NCBI GenBank assembly: GCA_001782805.1
Contig: MFPT01000002.1
Coordinates: 124,001 to 188,000, forward strand
DNA from: Candidatus Magasanikbacteria bacterium RIFCSPHIGHO2_01_FULL_41_23
GTDB lineage: Bacteria > Patescibacteria > ABY1 > Magasanikbacterales > UBA922
Direction of reading: 5' to 3'
Length of the DNA: 64,000 bases
This document shows, one piece after another, positions 16,653 through 24,984 of the stretch. The notes under the pieces are model-generated. The model had not been told where the DNA came from and ran no database searches. It saw only the letters and a list, made by a program, of their open reading frames with translations. Position 1 is the stretch's first letter; every line of letters begins with the position of its first letter. Made by a program: the position numbers and the translations under genes.

Positions 16653-18725
16653 TCAAGACGTACGTGCCTTAAGTTCCCGAATCTCATCACGTAAAATCGT
16701 CGCTAATTCAAATTCCAAATCTTGCGCCGCCTGTTTCATTTGCGCTTCTTTATCCTTGATAATAACTTTTATCGGTCGCGCATCGCCAATAATATCCAAA
16801 TCAGTCACACCAACGCCCGCTGATTTTTTCTTAATTTTTTTACCTCGCTCTGAAACATTTTCCGCAGAAATTCCAAACTCCTCCAAAATATTGCGAATAC
16901 TTTTGGCAATGGTTTTGGGAGTTATATTATGTTTTTTATTGTACGCCAATTGTTTGTCACGCCGACGCGCGGTTTCGGCCAGCGCGCGCTCAATGGATCC
17001 GGTCAGATGATCGGCATACATCACGACCAAACCATTCACATTACGCGCGGCCCGGCCAATGGTTTGAATCAAACTCGTAACACTCCGCAAAAAACCTTCT
17101 TTATCCGCGTCCAAAATCGCGACAAAAGAAACTTCAGGAATATCCAAGCCTTCGCGCAATAAATTCACGCCCACAATCACATCAATCTCCCCACGACGTA
17201 ATTTAGTAATAATATCAATGCGATTAATCGTAAGTACATCACTGTGTAAATATTCCACTTTAATTTTTTTCTTCACTAAAAATTCCGTCAAATCCTCGGC
17301 CATTTTTTTGGTAAGTGTGGTTACGAGCGTTCGCTCTTTTTTTGCTATTCTTTCTTGAATTCGGAGTATAACGTCGTCTACTTGCGACAATGAATCTTTG
17401 CTCGCAGTGACTGGCCGAATTAAAACTTGCGGATCAACCAAACCAGTCGGACGCACAATTTGTTCCGCGATATTTTGCGCAGTAGTCAATTCATATTCCG
17501 CTGGCGTAGCCGAAACATAAATCACTTGTTCGGTGCGAGTGGCAAATTCTTCATATTTTAGTGGCCGATTGTCGCGTGCACTCGGTAAACGAAAACCATG
17601 TTCCACCAAAGTATCTTTGCGCGCTCTATCCCCATTATACATTCCGCGAATTTGCGAAACTGTAACATGTGATTCATCAATCACGGTTAAAAAATTATTT
17701 TTCCCTTCGCTTACTTTTTCCTTGTTTTCATTTTCCTTCCCACCCGCATATTTAAAATAATCCAATAATGTAAATGGTGGTTCATCGGCCACGCGTCCAT
17801 CAAAATGTCGTGAATAATTTTCAATCCCGTTGCAATAGCCGATATTTTTTATCATTTCCAAATCATATTTTACGCGCCGTTTTAATCTTTCATATTCCAA
17901 AACTTTTCCTTTTTTGGTAAAATTTTGCAATTGTTCTTCCAACTCTTGTTCAATATTCCCAAACGCGCGTTCGCGCATTTCCGGAGTGGCCACATAATGT
18001 TTGGCCGGAAATAACCAAATATCTTCTTGCGCGCGGATGATTTGTCGCGTCACCGCTTCCACTTTTTCAATTGCAATAATATGACTGCCGATTTCCAAGC
18101 GATAAATCACTTCTTCATTTACGGGCATCAGTTCCAAAACTTGTCCGCGCAACCGAAATGTTCCGCGCGTCAAATCCGTATTGGTGCGCGTAAACTGCAT
18201 GGCGATTAATTGTTGCAACACGGCCGTCCGATCAAGCTTATCACCCACGCGCAAATGCAAAACAATTTTTTCATATTCCGTAGGCGAACCCAAACCATAA
18301 ATCGCGGACACTGATGCCACAATAATTACATCGCGCCGCGTCAACAGAGCTTGTGTGCAAGCATGACGCAGACGATCAATTTCTTCATTAATCTGCGCTT
18401 CTTTTTCAATATACGTATCTGATCCGGGCATATATGCCTCGGGCTGATAATAATCATAATAACTGACAAAATATTCCACCGCGTTGTCGGGAAAAAACTC
18501 GCGAAATTCATTGCACAATTGCGCGGCCAAAGTTTTGTTGTGCGCGATTACCAGCGTGGGCAATTGTGTTTGCGCGATCACATTCGCGATCGTAAAGGTT
18601 TTTCCCGAGCCGGTCACGCCCAACAAAACTTGTTTACGTAAATTTTTTTCTATACCGGAAACTAAACTCGCAATCGCTTGCGGCTGGTCGCCGGCGGGTT
18701 TGTAGGATGAAACGAGTTTGAACAT
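16653..18725 (-). CDS. uvrB: UvrB excision repair helicase subunit
   Basis: A 690-residue full-length UvrB, the DNA-loading and damage-verification subunit. Walker A is GVTGSGKT (36-43). The beta-hairpin that inserts between strands is YYDYYQPEAYMPGSDTYI. Helicase motifs DESHVT, FATRTEQVIYVSATPAEYE and QTIGRAARN follow, and a C-terminal UVR motif (MKQAAQDLEFELATILRDEI) binds UvrC. With uvrA and uvrC also here, the complete UvrABC system lies in this window as three separate transcripts. Confidence 0.97.
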   Translation of the reverse strand: MFKLVSSYKPAGDQPQAIASLVSGIEKNLRKQVLLGVTGSGKTFTIANVIAQTQLPTLVIAHNKTLAAQLCNEFREFFPDNAVEYFVSYYDYYQPEAYMPGSDTYIEKEAQINEEIDRLRHACTQALLTRRDVIIVASVSAIYGLGSPTEYEKIVLHLRVGDKLDRTAVLQQLIAMQFTRTNTDLTRGTFRLRGQVLELMPVNEEVIYRLEIGSHIIAIEKVEAVTRQIIRAQEDIWLFPAKHYVATPEMRERAFGNIEQELEEQLQNFTKKGKVLEYERLKRRVKYDLEMIKNIGYCNGIENYSRHFDGRVADEPPFTLLDYFKYAGGKENENKEKVSEGKNNFLTVIDESHVTVSQIRGMYNGDRARKDTLVEHGFRLPSARDNRPLKYEEFATRTEQVIYVSATPAEYELTTAQNIAEQIVRPTGLVDPQVLIRPVTASKDSLSQVDDVILRIQERIAKKERTLVTTLTKKMAEDLTEFLVKKKIKVEYLHSDVLTINRIDIITKLRRGEIDVIVGVNLLREGLDIPEVSFVAILDADKEGFLRSVTSLIQTIGRAARNVNGLVVMYADHLTGSIERALAETARRRDKQLAYNKKHNITPKTIAKSIRNILEEFGISAENVSERGKKIKKKSAGVGVTDLDIIGDARPIKVIIKDKEAQMKQAAQDLEFELATILRDEIRELKARTS

Positions 18726-18742
18726 ATTAACTTTTTTTGAGG

Positions 18743-18804
18743 ATAATCTCCTTAAATAGGTATTTTTAAGTGAATATGATCCCCTATTTACGAGATTATG
18801 TCAA
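18743..18804 (-). promoter_or_regulatory. uvrB: uvrB promoter region with long inverted repeat
   Basis: TTGACA (minus strand, 18799-18804) is a good -35 element. Two arms (18743-18760 and 18783-18799, 17-18 bp with one bulge) flank a 22-base spacer that would hold the -10 region. The arms read ataatctc, then taaatagg, in each direction. As DNA this resembles an operator; as RNA only one arm would be transcribed. Confidence 0.5.
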
Positions 18805-18845
18805 AATTTTGTAATAGCCTAACACAAAACAAGAAAATGAAATTC

Positions 18846-18968
18846 AAAAACTTAAACTAAAAAAATAAATAAACTGAAGTGCCAAACTTAAATTTATGAC
18901 CTCGCCGCGGGACGGAACCCGACCCTCGAACGCGCCTCCACATCGCTCTTACTGAAGTGCAACCGCGA
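18846..18968 (-). repeat. DGR-like variable region 1 with shared 3' flank
   Basis: This 123-bp unit aligns without gaps to 21483-21605. Positions 18846-18920 (75 bp, covering the last codons, the stop and the 3' flank) are identical. The next 48 bp differ at 15 positions, and 14 of those have an A on the coding strand in one of the two copies. An invariant 3' anchor plus adenine-specific variation is the signature of a variable region of a diversity-generating retroelement. Confidence 0.75.
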
Positions 18969-19952
18969 ATCGCCCGTAAGGAAAAGCGCGCACGGCGCAG
19001 TACCATCGGAAAAGAGCCCGGAGGAAATAAAACGAGTGTATCCGGATTTATCCAGTGGAGTTAAATTTTGCGGAAGATGGCTGGGATTGTGTTTAGTATA
19101 CTGTTCCTGTACTTCTTGGGTATGAAGTGATTGAAGCGCCGCGTATTCAGTGGGTATAAGATCAGTATCATCATAAAGATCCGGTTTTTCTTTGTGTAAT
19201 TTTGTTAATTCTTCTTTCTGTTGATCATAATCCAGCAAGGTAGTGCCGGGATCAGGTTCAGTCGTTGGTTTTGTCCATACAATATACGGTCGATCAGGAA
19301 CAGAACGAAAGAAACTATTCGCGGGATCAGTAGTTGGATCAGTCATTTTTTCATTGTATTTGTTTGTATCAATAAAAGAATTTTCTACAACTTTAGGCTT
19401 TCCATTCTCTATCCACTCCGGTTTCAGATTTTTTAAGGATTCATCCCATTTTTTCATTTGGGCTTGCCTGCCGGGCATTACTATGGGAATCATACCTGCC
19501 AACATTCTTTTTTCTATTTTTTTCATTTCTTCCGGAGTAGAGACGGCTTCGATGAGCTGATCTTTGTTATTCTGGATGTCTGTTGTCCATTCACTCAAAT
19601 TTTGTTCAGTGTATCTGGCACAGTTTCTTTCAATTACCGTATCCAAATTAAAGATCATTTCTTTTTGTTCCGCACATTCTGGGTGATCGGCAGGGAGACC
19701 AGCCTCTTTTAATGCTTCGGCGTAGGGATTGAGGGCATGGTGAACCGTAATTTCCACGACTAACTCACGGGATAATTCAGCCATACCAGACTCGAGTTCA
19801 ATTTTGAGTTGTTTGGCTCGTTCCAAAGCATCTTTGGCTTCGGCGGGAGTGGTGGCTCCGGTCTGGGCTAGTTCCAGATACTTTAAAAATTCCTCTTTGA
19901 GGATATTAAGGGCATTGAGGCGAGTGTTTGCTTGGAGGCAGGAAAGAGGCAT
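18894..19952 (-). CDS. DGR target-like protein with variable C-terminus
   Basis: A 352-residue protein without a recognised domain in its first 300 residues, which are helical and charged (for example EAKDALERAKQLKIELESG). The last 24 residues (SRLHFSKSDVEARSRV, then GFRPAARS) are encoded by the repeat at 18846-18968. The end LFLTGDSRLHF...GFRPAARS is laid out like DGR target proteins, in which a C-type-lectin fold displays variable residues. Codons for the variable residues are all reachable from AAY-type codons by changing A. No signal peptide is evident. It starts 7 bases after the ATPase gene stop, suggesting co-transcription. Confidence 0.65.
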   Translation of the reverse strand: MPLSCLQANTRLNALNILKEEFLKYLELAQTGATTPAEAKDALERAKQLKIELESGMAELSRELVVEITVHHALNPYAEALKEAGLPADHPECAEQKEMIFNLDTVIERNCARYTEQNLSEWTTDIQNNKDQLIEAVSTPEEMKKIEKRMLAGMIPIVMPGRQAQMKKWDESLKNLKPEWIENGKPKVVENSFIDTNKYNEKMTDPTTDPANSFFRSVPDRPYIVWTKPTTEPDPGTTLLDYDQQKEELTKLHKEKPDLYDDTDLIPTEYAALQSLHTQEVQEQYTKHNPSHLPQNLTPLDKSGYTRFISSGLFSDGTAPCALFLTGDSRLHFSKSDVEARSRVGFRPAARS

Positions 19953-19959
19953 AAAGAAG

Positions 19960-21369
19960 CTAAATTAAAAACAAAAACACATAGTACGGAATAAAATAGA
20001 CAGTTTGGCCATTCACTTCTTTGCGGTTCATTTCATCTCGGGTTATCACCACACCGTATGTCAATTTTTTTTGTTTCATATAATCTGTCATAACCCGCAG
20101 ATCCTTCACATTGATGGTTCGAGAAAATTTAACCTCAATCGGCACTTGGGTATTTTTTTCCAGTACAATAAAATCAATTTCTTTTTGTCCTTGTCGCCAG
20201 AAACTCAGAGATTCGGTAATACCAGTCCCTTTATACTTTTGTTTCAGCACAATATACACACTATTTTCAATTATTTTTCCAAAGGCCTCCGGAACTTGAT
20301 CAAGATGATTTTCAGTATAGTGATTGAGAGCACAGGTAAAATTAACACACGGAGTATATAATTTTTTCAAAATCCGACCGCGTTTTATGAGGCTCTTATG
20401 ATACTTATACAAAATTTCAAACAAGTAACTTTCTTTTAAGTATTCAAAATATTTTTCAACGGTTTTTTTTGAAATCTCAATCTCTCTACCGATATTGGTT
20501 AATTCAAAAATAGAGCCAATATTATTAAGGAGGTGTCGTGTGATTAATTTAAACTCATCGGCCTTTTCAATATTAAAAATTCTAATGCAATCCAATTGAA
20601 TTTTTCCGATGACTGACTCCACAATATATTCGTGCCTTTGATCAGCGTTGGGTAATTTTCTAGTTTCGGGAAATTGTCCGGTCACCAAATATTCCCTACT
20701 CAGATCAGCGATTATTTTGCCATAGTAGGCATCGTATTGACTTAATGTGCTATAGTTATACGGAAGACTGAATACATCAAATGATAAAGTTGTCTCAACC
20801 TTTTCACCATTAATTCTTAAAAATTCACGGAATGATAGTGGCGGCAAATAGAAATCAAAAATACGGCCGGCCAAACTTTCCCGATTCTTACCTTTCAACA
20901 AGACACTTTGCGATCCGGTAATTATAAATTTAATTTTCTTGCCGGATAAATCGTAGTATCGTTTCAGAACTGATTGCCAATTATCGATGTATTGAATTTC
21001 GTCTAAAAAAATATATATCTGCTCTCCCTGTCCAAAAGAGAGGCTCGGATTATGTATGACATCCTTAAAATAAAGAGATAGGACTTCATCTAAAAATTCT
21101 GTTTTCTGGATTTGGCTGGCATAATCAAAGAGGAAATAAAAAATGTGAGTGGGTTTTGTTTTTTTGGCCAGTAGCTTGGCGATTAGTTGCTTAAGCAGAG
21201 TACTCTTGCCCACCCGTCGCAAACCAACAATGTTGAGTATGAGTGTATGCTCCAAATTATCCTCAAGAATGGAAAACAAATCTCTAGTGGGAAAATCTGA
21301 TTCTTCGATAATATGGCGGTCATTATTCCACCATGGATTTTTTAAATCCAATTCTTGCTTCGTGGGCAT
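19960..21369 (-). CDS. AAA+ ATPase of the AAA_14/DUF4143 type
   Basis: A 469-residue protein. Walker A is GLRRVGKST (49-57), Walker B IFLDEIQYI near 120, and sensor ITGSQSVLLKGK follows. After LAGRIFDFYLPPLSFREF comes the C-terminal DUF4143 half with a winged-helix-like segment and a restriction-like EVKF motif (FIVLEKNTQVPIEVKF). Proteins of this family are common accessory genes of unclear role, often considered defence- or toxin-linked. It lies between the two DGR-like repeats and next to the target gene. A second, distant relative sits at 47583. Confidence 0.8.
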   Translation of the reverse strand: MPTKQELDLKNPWWNNDRHIIEESDFPTRDLFSILEDNLEHTLILNIVGLRRVGKSTLLKQLIAKLLAKKTKPTHIFYFLFDYASQIQKTEFLDEVLSLYFKDVIHNPSLSFGQGEQIYIFLDEIQYIDNWQSVLKRYYDLSGKKIKFIITGSQSVLLKGKNRESLAGRIFDFYLPPLSFREFLRINGEKVETTLSFDVFSLPYNYSTLSQYDAYYGKIIADLSREYLVTGQFPETRKLPNADQRHEYIVESVIGKIQLDCIRIFNIEKADEFKLITRHLLNNIGSIFELTNIGREIEISKKTVEKYFEYLKESYLFEILYKYHKSLIKRGRILKKLYTPCVNFTCALNHYTENHLDQVPEAFGKIIENSVYIVLKQKYKGTGITESLSFWRQGQKEIDFIVLEKNTQVPIEVKFSRTINVKDLRVMTDYMKQKKLTYGVVITRDEMNRKEVNGQTVYFIPYYVFLFLI

Positions 21370-21482
21370 ATATGTGCTGTATGCTTAAAATATCAATTTA
21401 AGGATACCAGACTTATACTGTATTGTAAATAGCCAAAAAATGCTTTAATTTAGCTATTTTTACCAGATATTTTGAAAATACA
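21370..21482. other. Short gene-free stretch
   Basis: Contains aaatagc/gctattt (about 21428-21460), a hairpin that may terminate transcripts coming from the right-hand repeat. Confidence 0.35.
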
Positions 21483-21605
21483 AAAAACTTAAACTAAAAA
21501 AATAAATAAACTGAAGTGCCAAACTTAAATTTATGACCTCGCCGCGGGACGGAACCCATTCTTCGAATTCGCTTCCACATCGTACCCATCGAAGTTCAAC
21601 TGCGA
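21483..21605 (-). repeat. DGR-like variable region 2 with shared 3' flank
   Basis: The second copy of the 123-bp unit (see 18846-18968). Read in the same frame it gives SQLNFDGYDVEANSKN followed by GFRPAARS and a stop, but that frame has no start codon: a TGA lies a short way upstream. It is therefore a stranded variable region, probably left by a deletion in an earlier target gene. It keeps more adenines (AAC, AAT, AAG) than copy 1. Confidence 0.75.
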
Positions 21606-21820
21606 GAAATATCTTTGGCAAAACTGGCGAGCAAGCGTTTGCGAGAATCAATGAATGACTGAACTTCTTGTTGGAAATCAGTTTGTTCCGGAGTTAACTC
21701 CGTGGATTTTTTCTTATCAGGTTTAGACGACGCAGATGGTTCAGGTGTTTCATTTTCATCTCCCGCAACCCGAAATACATCAGGCGCTAAACCACTGCGG
21801 AGTGACTCAAATTCTGACAT
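21596..21820 (-). CDS. Short protein upstream of variable region 2 (possible remnant of a DGR target)
   Basis: A hydrophilic 74-residue protein: an acidic, Pro/Ser-rich N-terminal part and a helical end (QEVQSFIDSRKRLLASF). It terminates at a TGA 10 bases inside the repeat, in a different frame from the variable-region peptide. The simplest reading is that this is the N-terminus of a former target gene whose middle was lost, leaving a frameshifted junction. A true small protein remains possible because it has a good promoter. Confidence 0.5.
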   Translation of the reverse strand: MSEFESLRSGLAPDVFRVAGDENETPEPSASSKPDKKKSTELTPEQTDFQQEVQSFIDSRKRLLASFAKDISRS

Positions 21821-21859
21821 AAAAAATCTCTTTTAATCGACAAATTGAAGATCGAGGAT

Positions 21860-21888
21860 AGTATACTTTTTTAGTTATTAATATGCAA
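21860..21888 (-). promoter_or_regulatory. Promoter of the 74-residue gene
   Basis: On the minus strand TTGCAT (21883-21888) and TATACT (21860-21865) are separated by 17 bases. Confidence 0.65.
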
Positions 21889-21894
21889 ACCCAA

Positions 21895-23268
21895 CTATAT
21901 TTCCACCGTCTCCCCAAACTCCGGCACAAACGTCTCAATCTGATACATATCGCGCAAACGATGCGCCAATTCCGTGGCCGCGTGCGGCTCGCCATGCGTA
22001 CAAAAAACTTTTTTGGGAATTCCTGCTTGCCCTGAGCTTGTCGAATGGGCCGAACCAACCCACTCCACTAATTTTTTCTGATCCGCATGCGCGGACAAAC
22101 CACCGATCGCCTTAACCGTGCAACGCACGGCAATTTCCGCGCCATGAATTTTTACATGACTGGCACCTTCATATAATCGCCGTCCTAAAGTCCCTTGTGC
22201 CTGATATCCCACAATAATTAAGGTGGATTTGGGATCGGACAAATAGCGTTGCGCGTGATGCAAAATCCGGCCACCATTCATCATACCTGCGCCCGCGATC
22301 ACCATTTTGGACCCACGAACAGAATTGATTGTTTTTGATTCATCGCGCGTGCGTGTAATTTTCAATTGCGGAAAATTTAAAAAGTCATCGCCCAACATAA
22401 CTTCTTTGGCCGCTTCCGCATCGTAGTATTCGCGATGACGTTTAAACACTTCGGTCGCTTCAATCGCCAATGGGCTATCCAAAAAAACGGGAATCAGCGG
22501 CAAGCTATGTTCATGTTCTTGCAATTTGTGCAATTCAAATAAAAATTCTTGCGTCCGTTCAATGGAGAACGCCGGAACCATAATGGTTCCACCACGTTTG
22601 ACCGCTTCGGCAATTAAGCGCGCAATAATTTCCGTACGCGTTTCTTTATCTTCGTGCACACGATCGCCATAAGTTGATTCAATCACGAGTGCGTCCAGAG
22701 GCGATAAATTTTCCGTATCTTTTAAAATCGGAACATTCACATTCCCCACATCACCGGAAAACGCGATCCGTTTGCCTTCGGCCGAAATTTCAATAAAAGC
22801 CGCGCCGAAAATATGTCCGGAATCGCGAAAAATAGCATTAACTCCCCCATCCAAATCCACAACTTCGTGATAATTCACACCATGAAATAATGCCGCGGTT
22901 TTGATAACATCTTCTTGACTGTATAAAACCGGCTTATTGAATTTACGTTCATCGTACGACATCACGCTCCACGCATCGTCCATTACCAAACGCGCCAATT
23001 CCAATGTCCCTTCAGTTCCATAAATTTTCCCAGCAAAACCTTCTTTAACCAATTTGGGCAAACGGCCAACATGATCCAAATGCGCGTGCGTGACTAAAAC
23101 CGCGTCAATTTTCTGTGGATCAAACGGAAACGCGTCATGATTTTTTTTCTCATTAAAATCCGATCCCTGAAACATGCCGCAATCAACCAAAATTTTCTGA
23201 TTGCCGACTGAAAGCAAATAACATGATCCGGTCACTTCATGACTCGCGCCGCAAAATTTTATTTCCAT
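21895..23268 (-). CDS. Metallo-beta-lactamase/beta-CASP RNA-processing nuclease
   Basis: A 457-residue protein. The metal-binding HAHLDH (61-66) sits in an MBL domain that starts IKFCGASHEVTGSCYLL. The beta-CASP part has VIESTYGDR, PAFSIERTQEFLFEL, MVIAGAGMMNGGRILHH, GGLSAHADQ and a final THGEP. Relatives of the CPSF/Ysh1-like bacterial family act as RNA endo/exonucleases. Residues around 408-420 (SAHSTSSGQAG) are encoded by a palindromic element between the SAHADQ motif and the last motif, in a loop where an insert would be tolerated. Confidence 0.92.
   Translation of the reverse strand: MEIKFCGASHEVTGSCYLLSVGNQKILVDCGMFQGSDFNEKKNHDAFPFDPQKIDAVLVTHAHLDHVGRLPKLVKEGFAGKIYGTEGTLELARLVMDDAWSVMSYDERKFNKPVLYSQEDVIKTAALFHGVNYHEVVDLDGGVNAIFRDSGHIFGAAFIEISAEGKRIAFSGDVGNVNVPILKDTENLSPLDALVIESTYGDRVHEDKETRTEIIARLIAEAVKRGGTIMVPAFSIERTQEFLFELHKLQEHEHSLPLIPVFLDSPLAIEATEVFKRHREYYDAEAAKEVMLGDDFLNFPQLKITRTRDESKTINSVRGSKMVIAGAGMMNGGRILHHAQRYLSDPKSTLIIVGYQAQGTLGRRLYEGASHVKIHGAEIAVRCTVKAIGGLSAHADQKKLVEWVGSAHSTSSGQAGIPKKVFCTHGEPHAATELAHRLRDMYQIETFVPEFGETVEI
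22021..22056 (-). repeat. Palindromic element inside the beta-CASP gene
   Basis: gccctgagcttgtcgaatgg is the same kind of element as the intergenic ones. In frame it gives the peptide HSTSSGQAG, which interrupts the protein near its C-terminus. Confidence 0.65.
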
Positions 23269-23324
23269 ATTTTGAGGTTATTTTTTAATTAAAACTAGTA
23301 TATACAAATTCGACCAAAGATGCT

Positions 23325-24047
23325 ATGCTGTCACCAACTATGATCCGACGTCCCGCTGATATTACTATTGAAGAACCGCCCATTGAAAAGCTGACCAGAC
23401 AACATTCCTGCCTTCGCCGCAGTTGTTTTTCTTGTCTGTCTTTTTTGCTGATAATTCTGGGAATTTCCTTATTGATTCTAAAATTTACCTTAAACGCGCA
23501 AACCAAAGAACTAAAAAAAATCCCCGCGGAAATAAGTCGGGCTGTGCCCGTCTATGATCCGGATAATATTGAATCCATCAGCCTAACTGCGGGCAGTGAA
23601 CGGAGTCGCGGTGTGGAAATGGCCGCATTTTTGCCCAAACTGATGGTGGCGCCGATTATCTTAACATTGGATCGCGGGAATAATATTATTAAAACCTATC
23701 GACCCGATGTCGTCAATCAAATTTCGGAAAAAACATCGTGGTTTGATAAATTCTTGATTTTAATTAAAACCAATGTGGCTGATCATCGGGATGAAATTCG
23801 TTTGGAATGGAAAAAATTACCGACTGACGCGAAATTTATTCAGGAATATTATGATACTGAATTAAAAAAACAAGGATTTATAATTACGAGTCACAGTGAC
23901 ACTGAACATATCCGCCAATTCACTTTTTCCAAAAACGGCATTGAAGGCAGTGTCTATACCGAAGATAATCCCACAACTCCGGAAACTGACACGGTTATTC
24001 TAACCATTACCATGACCGCGACCTCAACCCAAAACTATGTCAATTAA
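23325..24047 (+). CDS. Single-pass membrane protein of unknown function
   Basis: A 240-residue protein with a cysteine-rich cytoplasmic N-terminus (CLRRSCFSC), a membrane segment at about 39-58 and a large extracytoplasmic part without a recognised fold. An in-frame ATG at 23340 is an alternative start. Residues 88-93 (GSERSRG) come from a sequence resembling the palindromic elements (gtgaacggagtcgcgg). The stop overlaps the next gene by 11 bases, so it is co-expressed with the CorA-like transporter. Confidence 0.6.
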   Translation: MLSPTMIRRPADITIEEPPIEKLTRQHSCLRRSCFSCLSFLLIILGISLLILKFTLNAQTKELKKIPAEISRAVPVYDPDNIESISLTAGSERSRGVEMAAFLPKLMVAPIILTLDRGNNIIKTYRPDVVNQISEKTSWFDKFLILIKTNVADHRDEIRLEWKKLPTDAKFIQEYYDTELKKQGFIITSHSDTEHIRQFTFSKNGIEGSVYTEDNPTTPETDTVILTITMTATSTQNYVN

Positions 24048-24972
24048 AACTATTACCGAGGGAAATATTTCTTGGATTCATATTGAATCGGTTACTCCGG
24101 AAGTAATTGAATTTTTGCGCACGACCTATCGTTTTCATACGCTTGATTTGGAAGATGTGGCCAGCGAAAGCACGCATATTCCCAAACTGGATACGTATCG
24201 CAATTATCTTTTTTTGGTTTTGCATTTTCCCCAGTGGAATCACAGTGAAAAGAAAGTGGAAATTTTTGAAGTTGATTTTTTTGTGGGTGATACCTACGTG
24301 ATTAGTATTCAGCATGGAAAAAATAAAGAAATGACCGGTTTTTTTTATCGCTGTCTCAAAAATCGTCGAATTAAGCAAGACTGGATGAGCGGCCAATCAG
24401 GCTTTTTATTGTATAATTTGGTCGTGTCATTATATCGCGAAGCTCGTCCGATATTAAATAATATCGGCAAGCATATTTCACTCGTGGAAAAAGAAGTTTT
24501 TTCCGGAGATCAAGGCACGCATTTAATTAAAGAACTGGCGTATCATCGGCGCAATATTTTAATGTTCGGCAGTATTATTGAGCCGCAACGCCATCTTATG
24601 ACTAATCTGGCGCATATTCGCCGGCCATTTTTAGACGAAAGTTTAACCGTTTATTTTGATGATGTGCATGATCATTTGGATAAACTTTGGTCCATTATTG
24701 AAGCGTACAAAGAAAATGTCCATGGACTCTACATTACAGTGGAATCAATTATCAACCAACGAACGAGTAAAGTTTTGACGATTCTAACGGTAATTTCCGT
24801 TTCTCTTTTGCCTCATACTCTGCTTTTCAATTTATATGGTATGAATCTACCCGGACTTCCTCTGGCCAAACATCCTAATTTGGTCTGGGGACTTATCATC
24901 GCCTTATCAATTGGAGTTATGACCGGTTTGGTTTTTGTTCTGCGACGAATGAAACGTCAAGGATGGTTTTAA
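24037..24972 (+). CDS. corA: CorA-family divalent cation transporter
   Basis: A 311-residue protein with a large cytoplasmic N-terminal domain and two C-terminal membrane helices. The pore signature YGMN is present (GMN 268-270) and the second helix ends in a basic tail (RRMKRQGWF). CorA channels pass Mg2+ (sometimes Co2+ or Ni2+) as pentamers. It overlaps the membrane-protein gene before it and is followed by murJ after 12 bases, so all three form one operon. Confidence 0.92.
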   Translation: MSIKTITEGNISWIHIESVTPEVIEFLRTTYRFHTLDLEDVASESTHIPKLDTYRNYLFLVLHFPQWNHSEKKVEIFEVDFFVGDTYVISIQHGKNKEMTGFFYRCLKNRRIKQDWMSGQSGFLLYNLVVSLYREARPILNNIGKHISLVEKEVFSGDQGTHLIKELAYHRRNILMFGSIIEPQRHLMTNLAHIRRPFLDESLTVYFDDVHDHLDKLWSIIEAYKENVHGLYITVESIINQRTSKVLTILTVISVSLLPHTLLFNLYGMNLPGLPLAKHPNLVWGLIIALSIGVMTGLVFVLRRMKRQGWF

Positions 24973-24984
24973 AGAAAAATTAGT

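Noticed and set aside
19960..21369. DUF4143-type ATPase as a transposition protein
   Set aside because: It has AAA+ and nuclease-like parts but no transposase partner, terminal repeats or target duplications.
18846..21820. Reverse transcriptase of the retroelement in this window
   Set aside because: No ORF contains a reverse-transcriptase catalytic YxDD-type motif in a suitable context.
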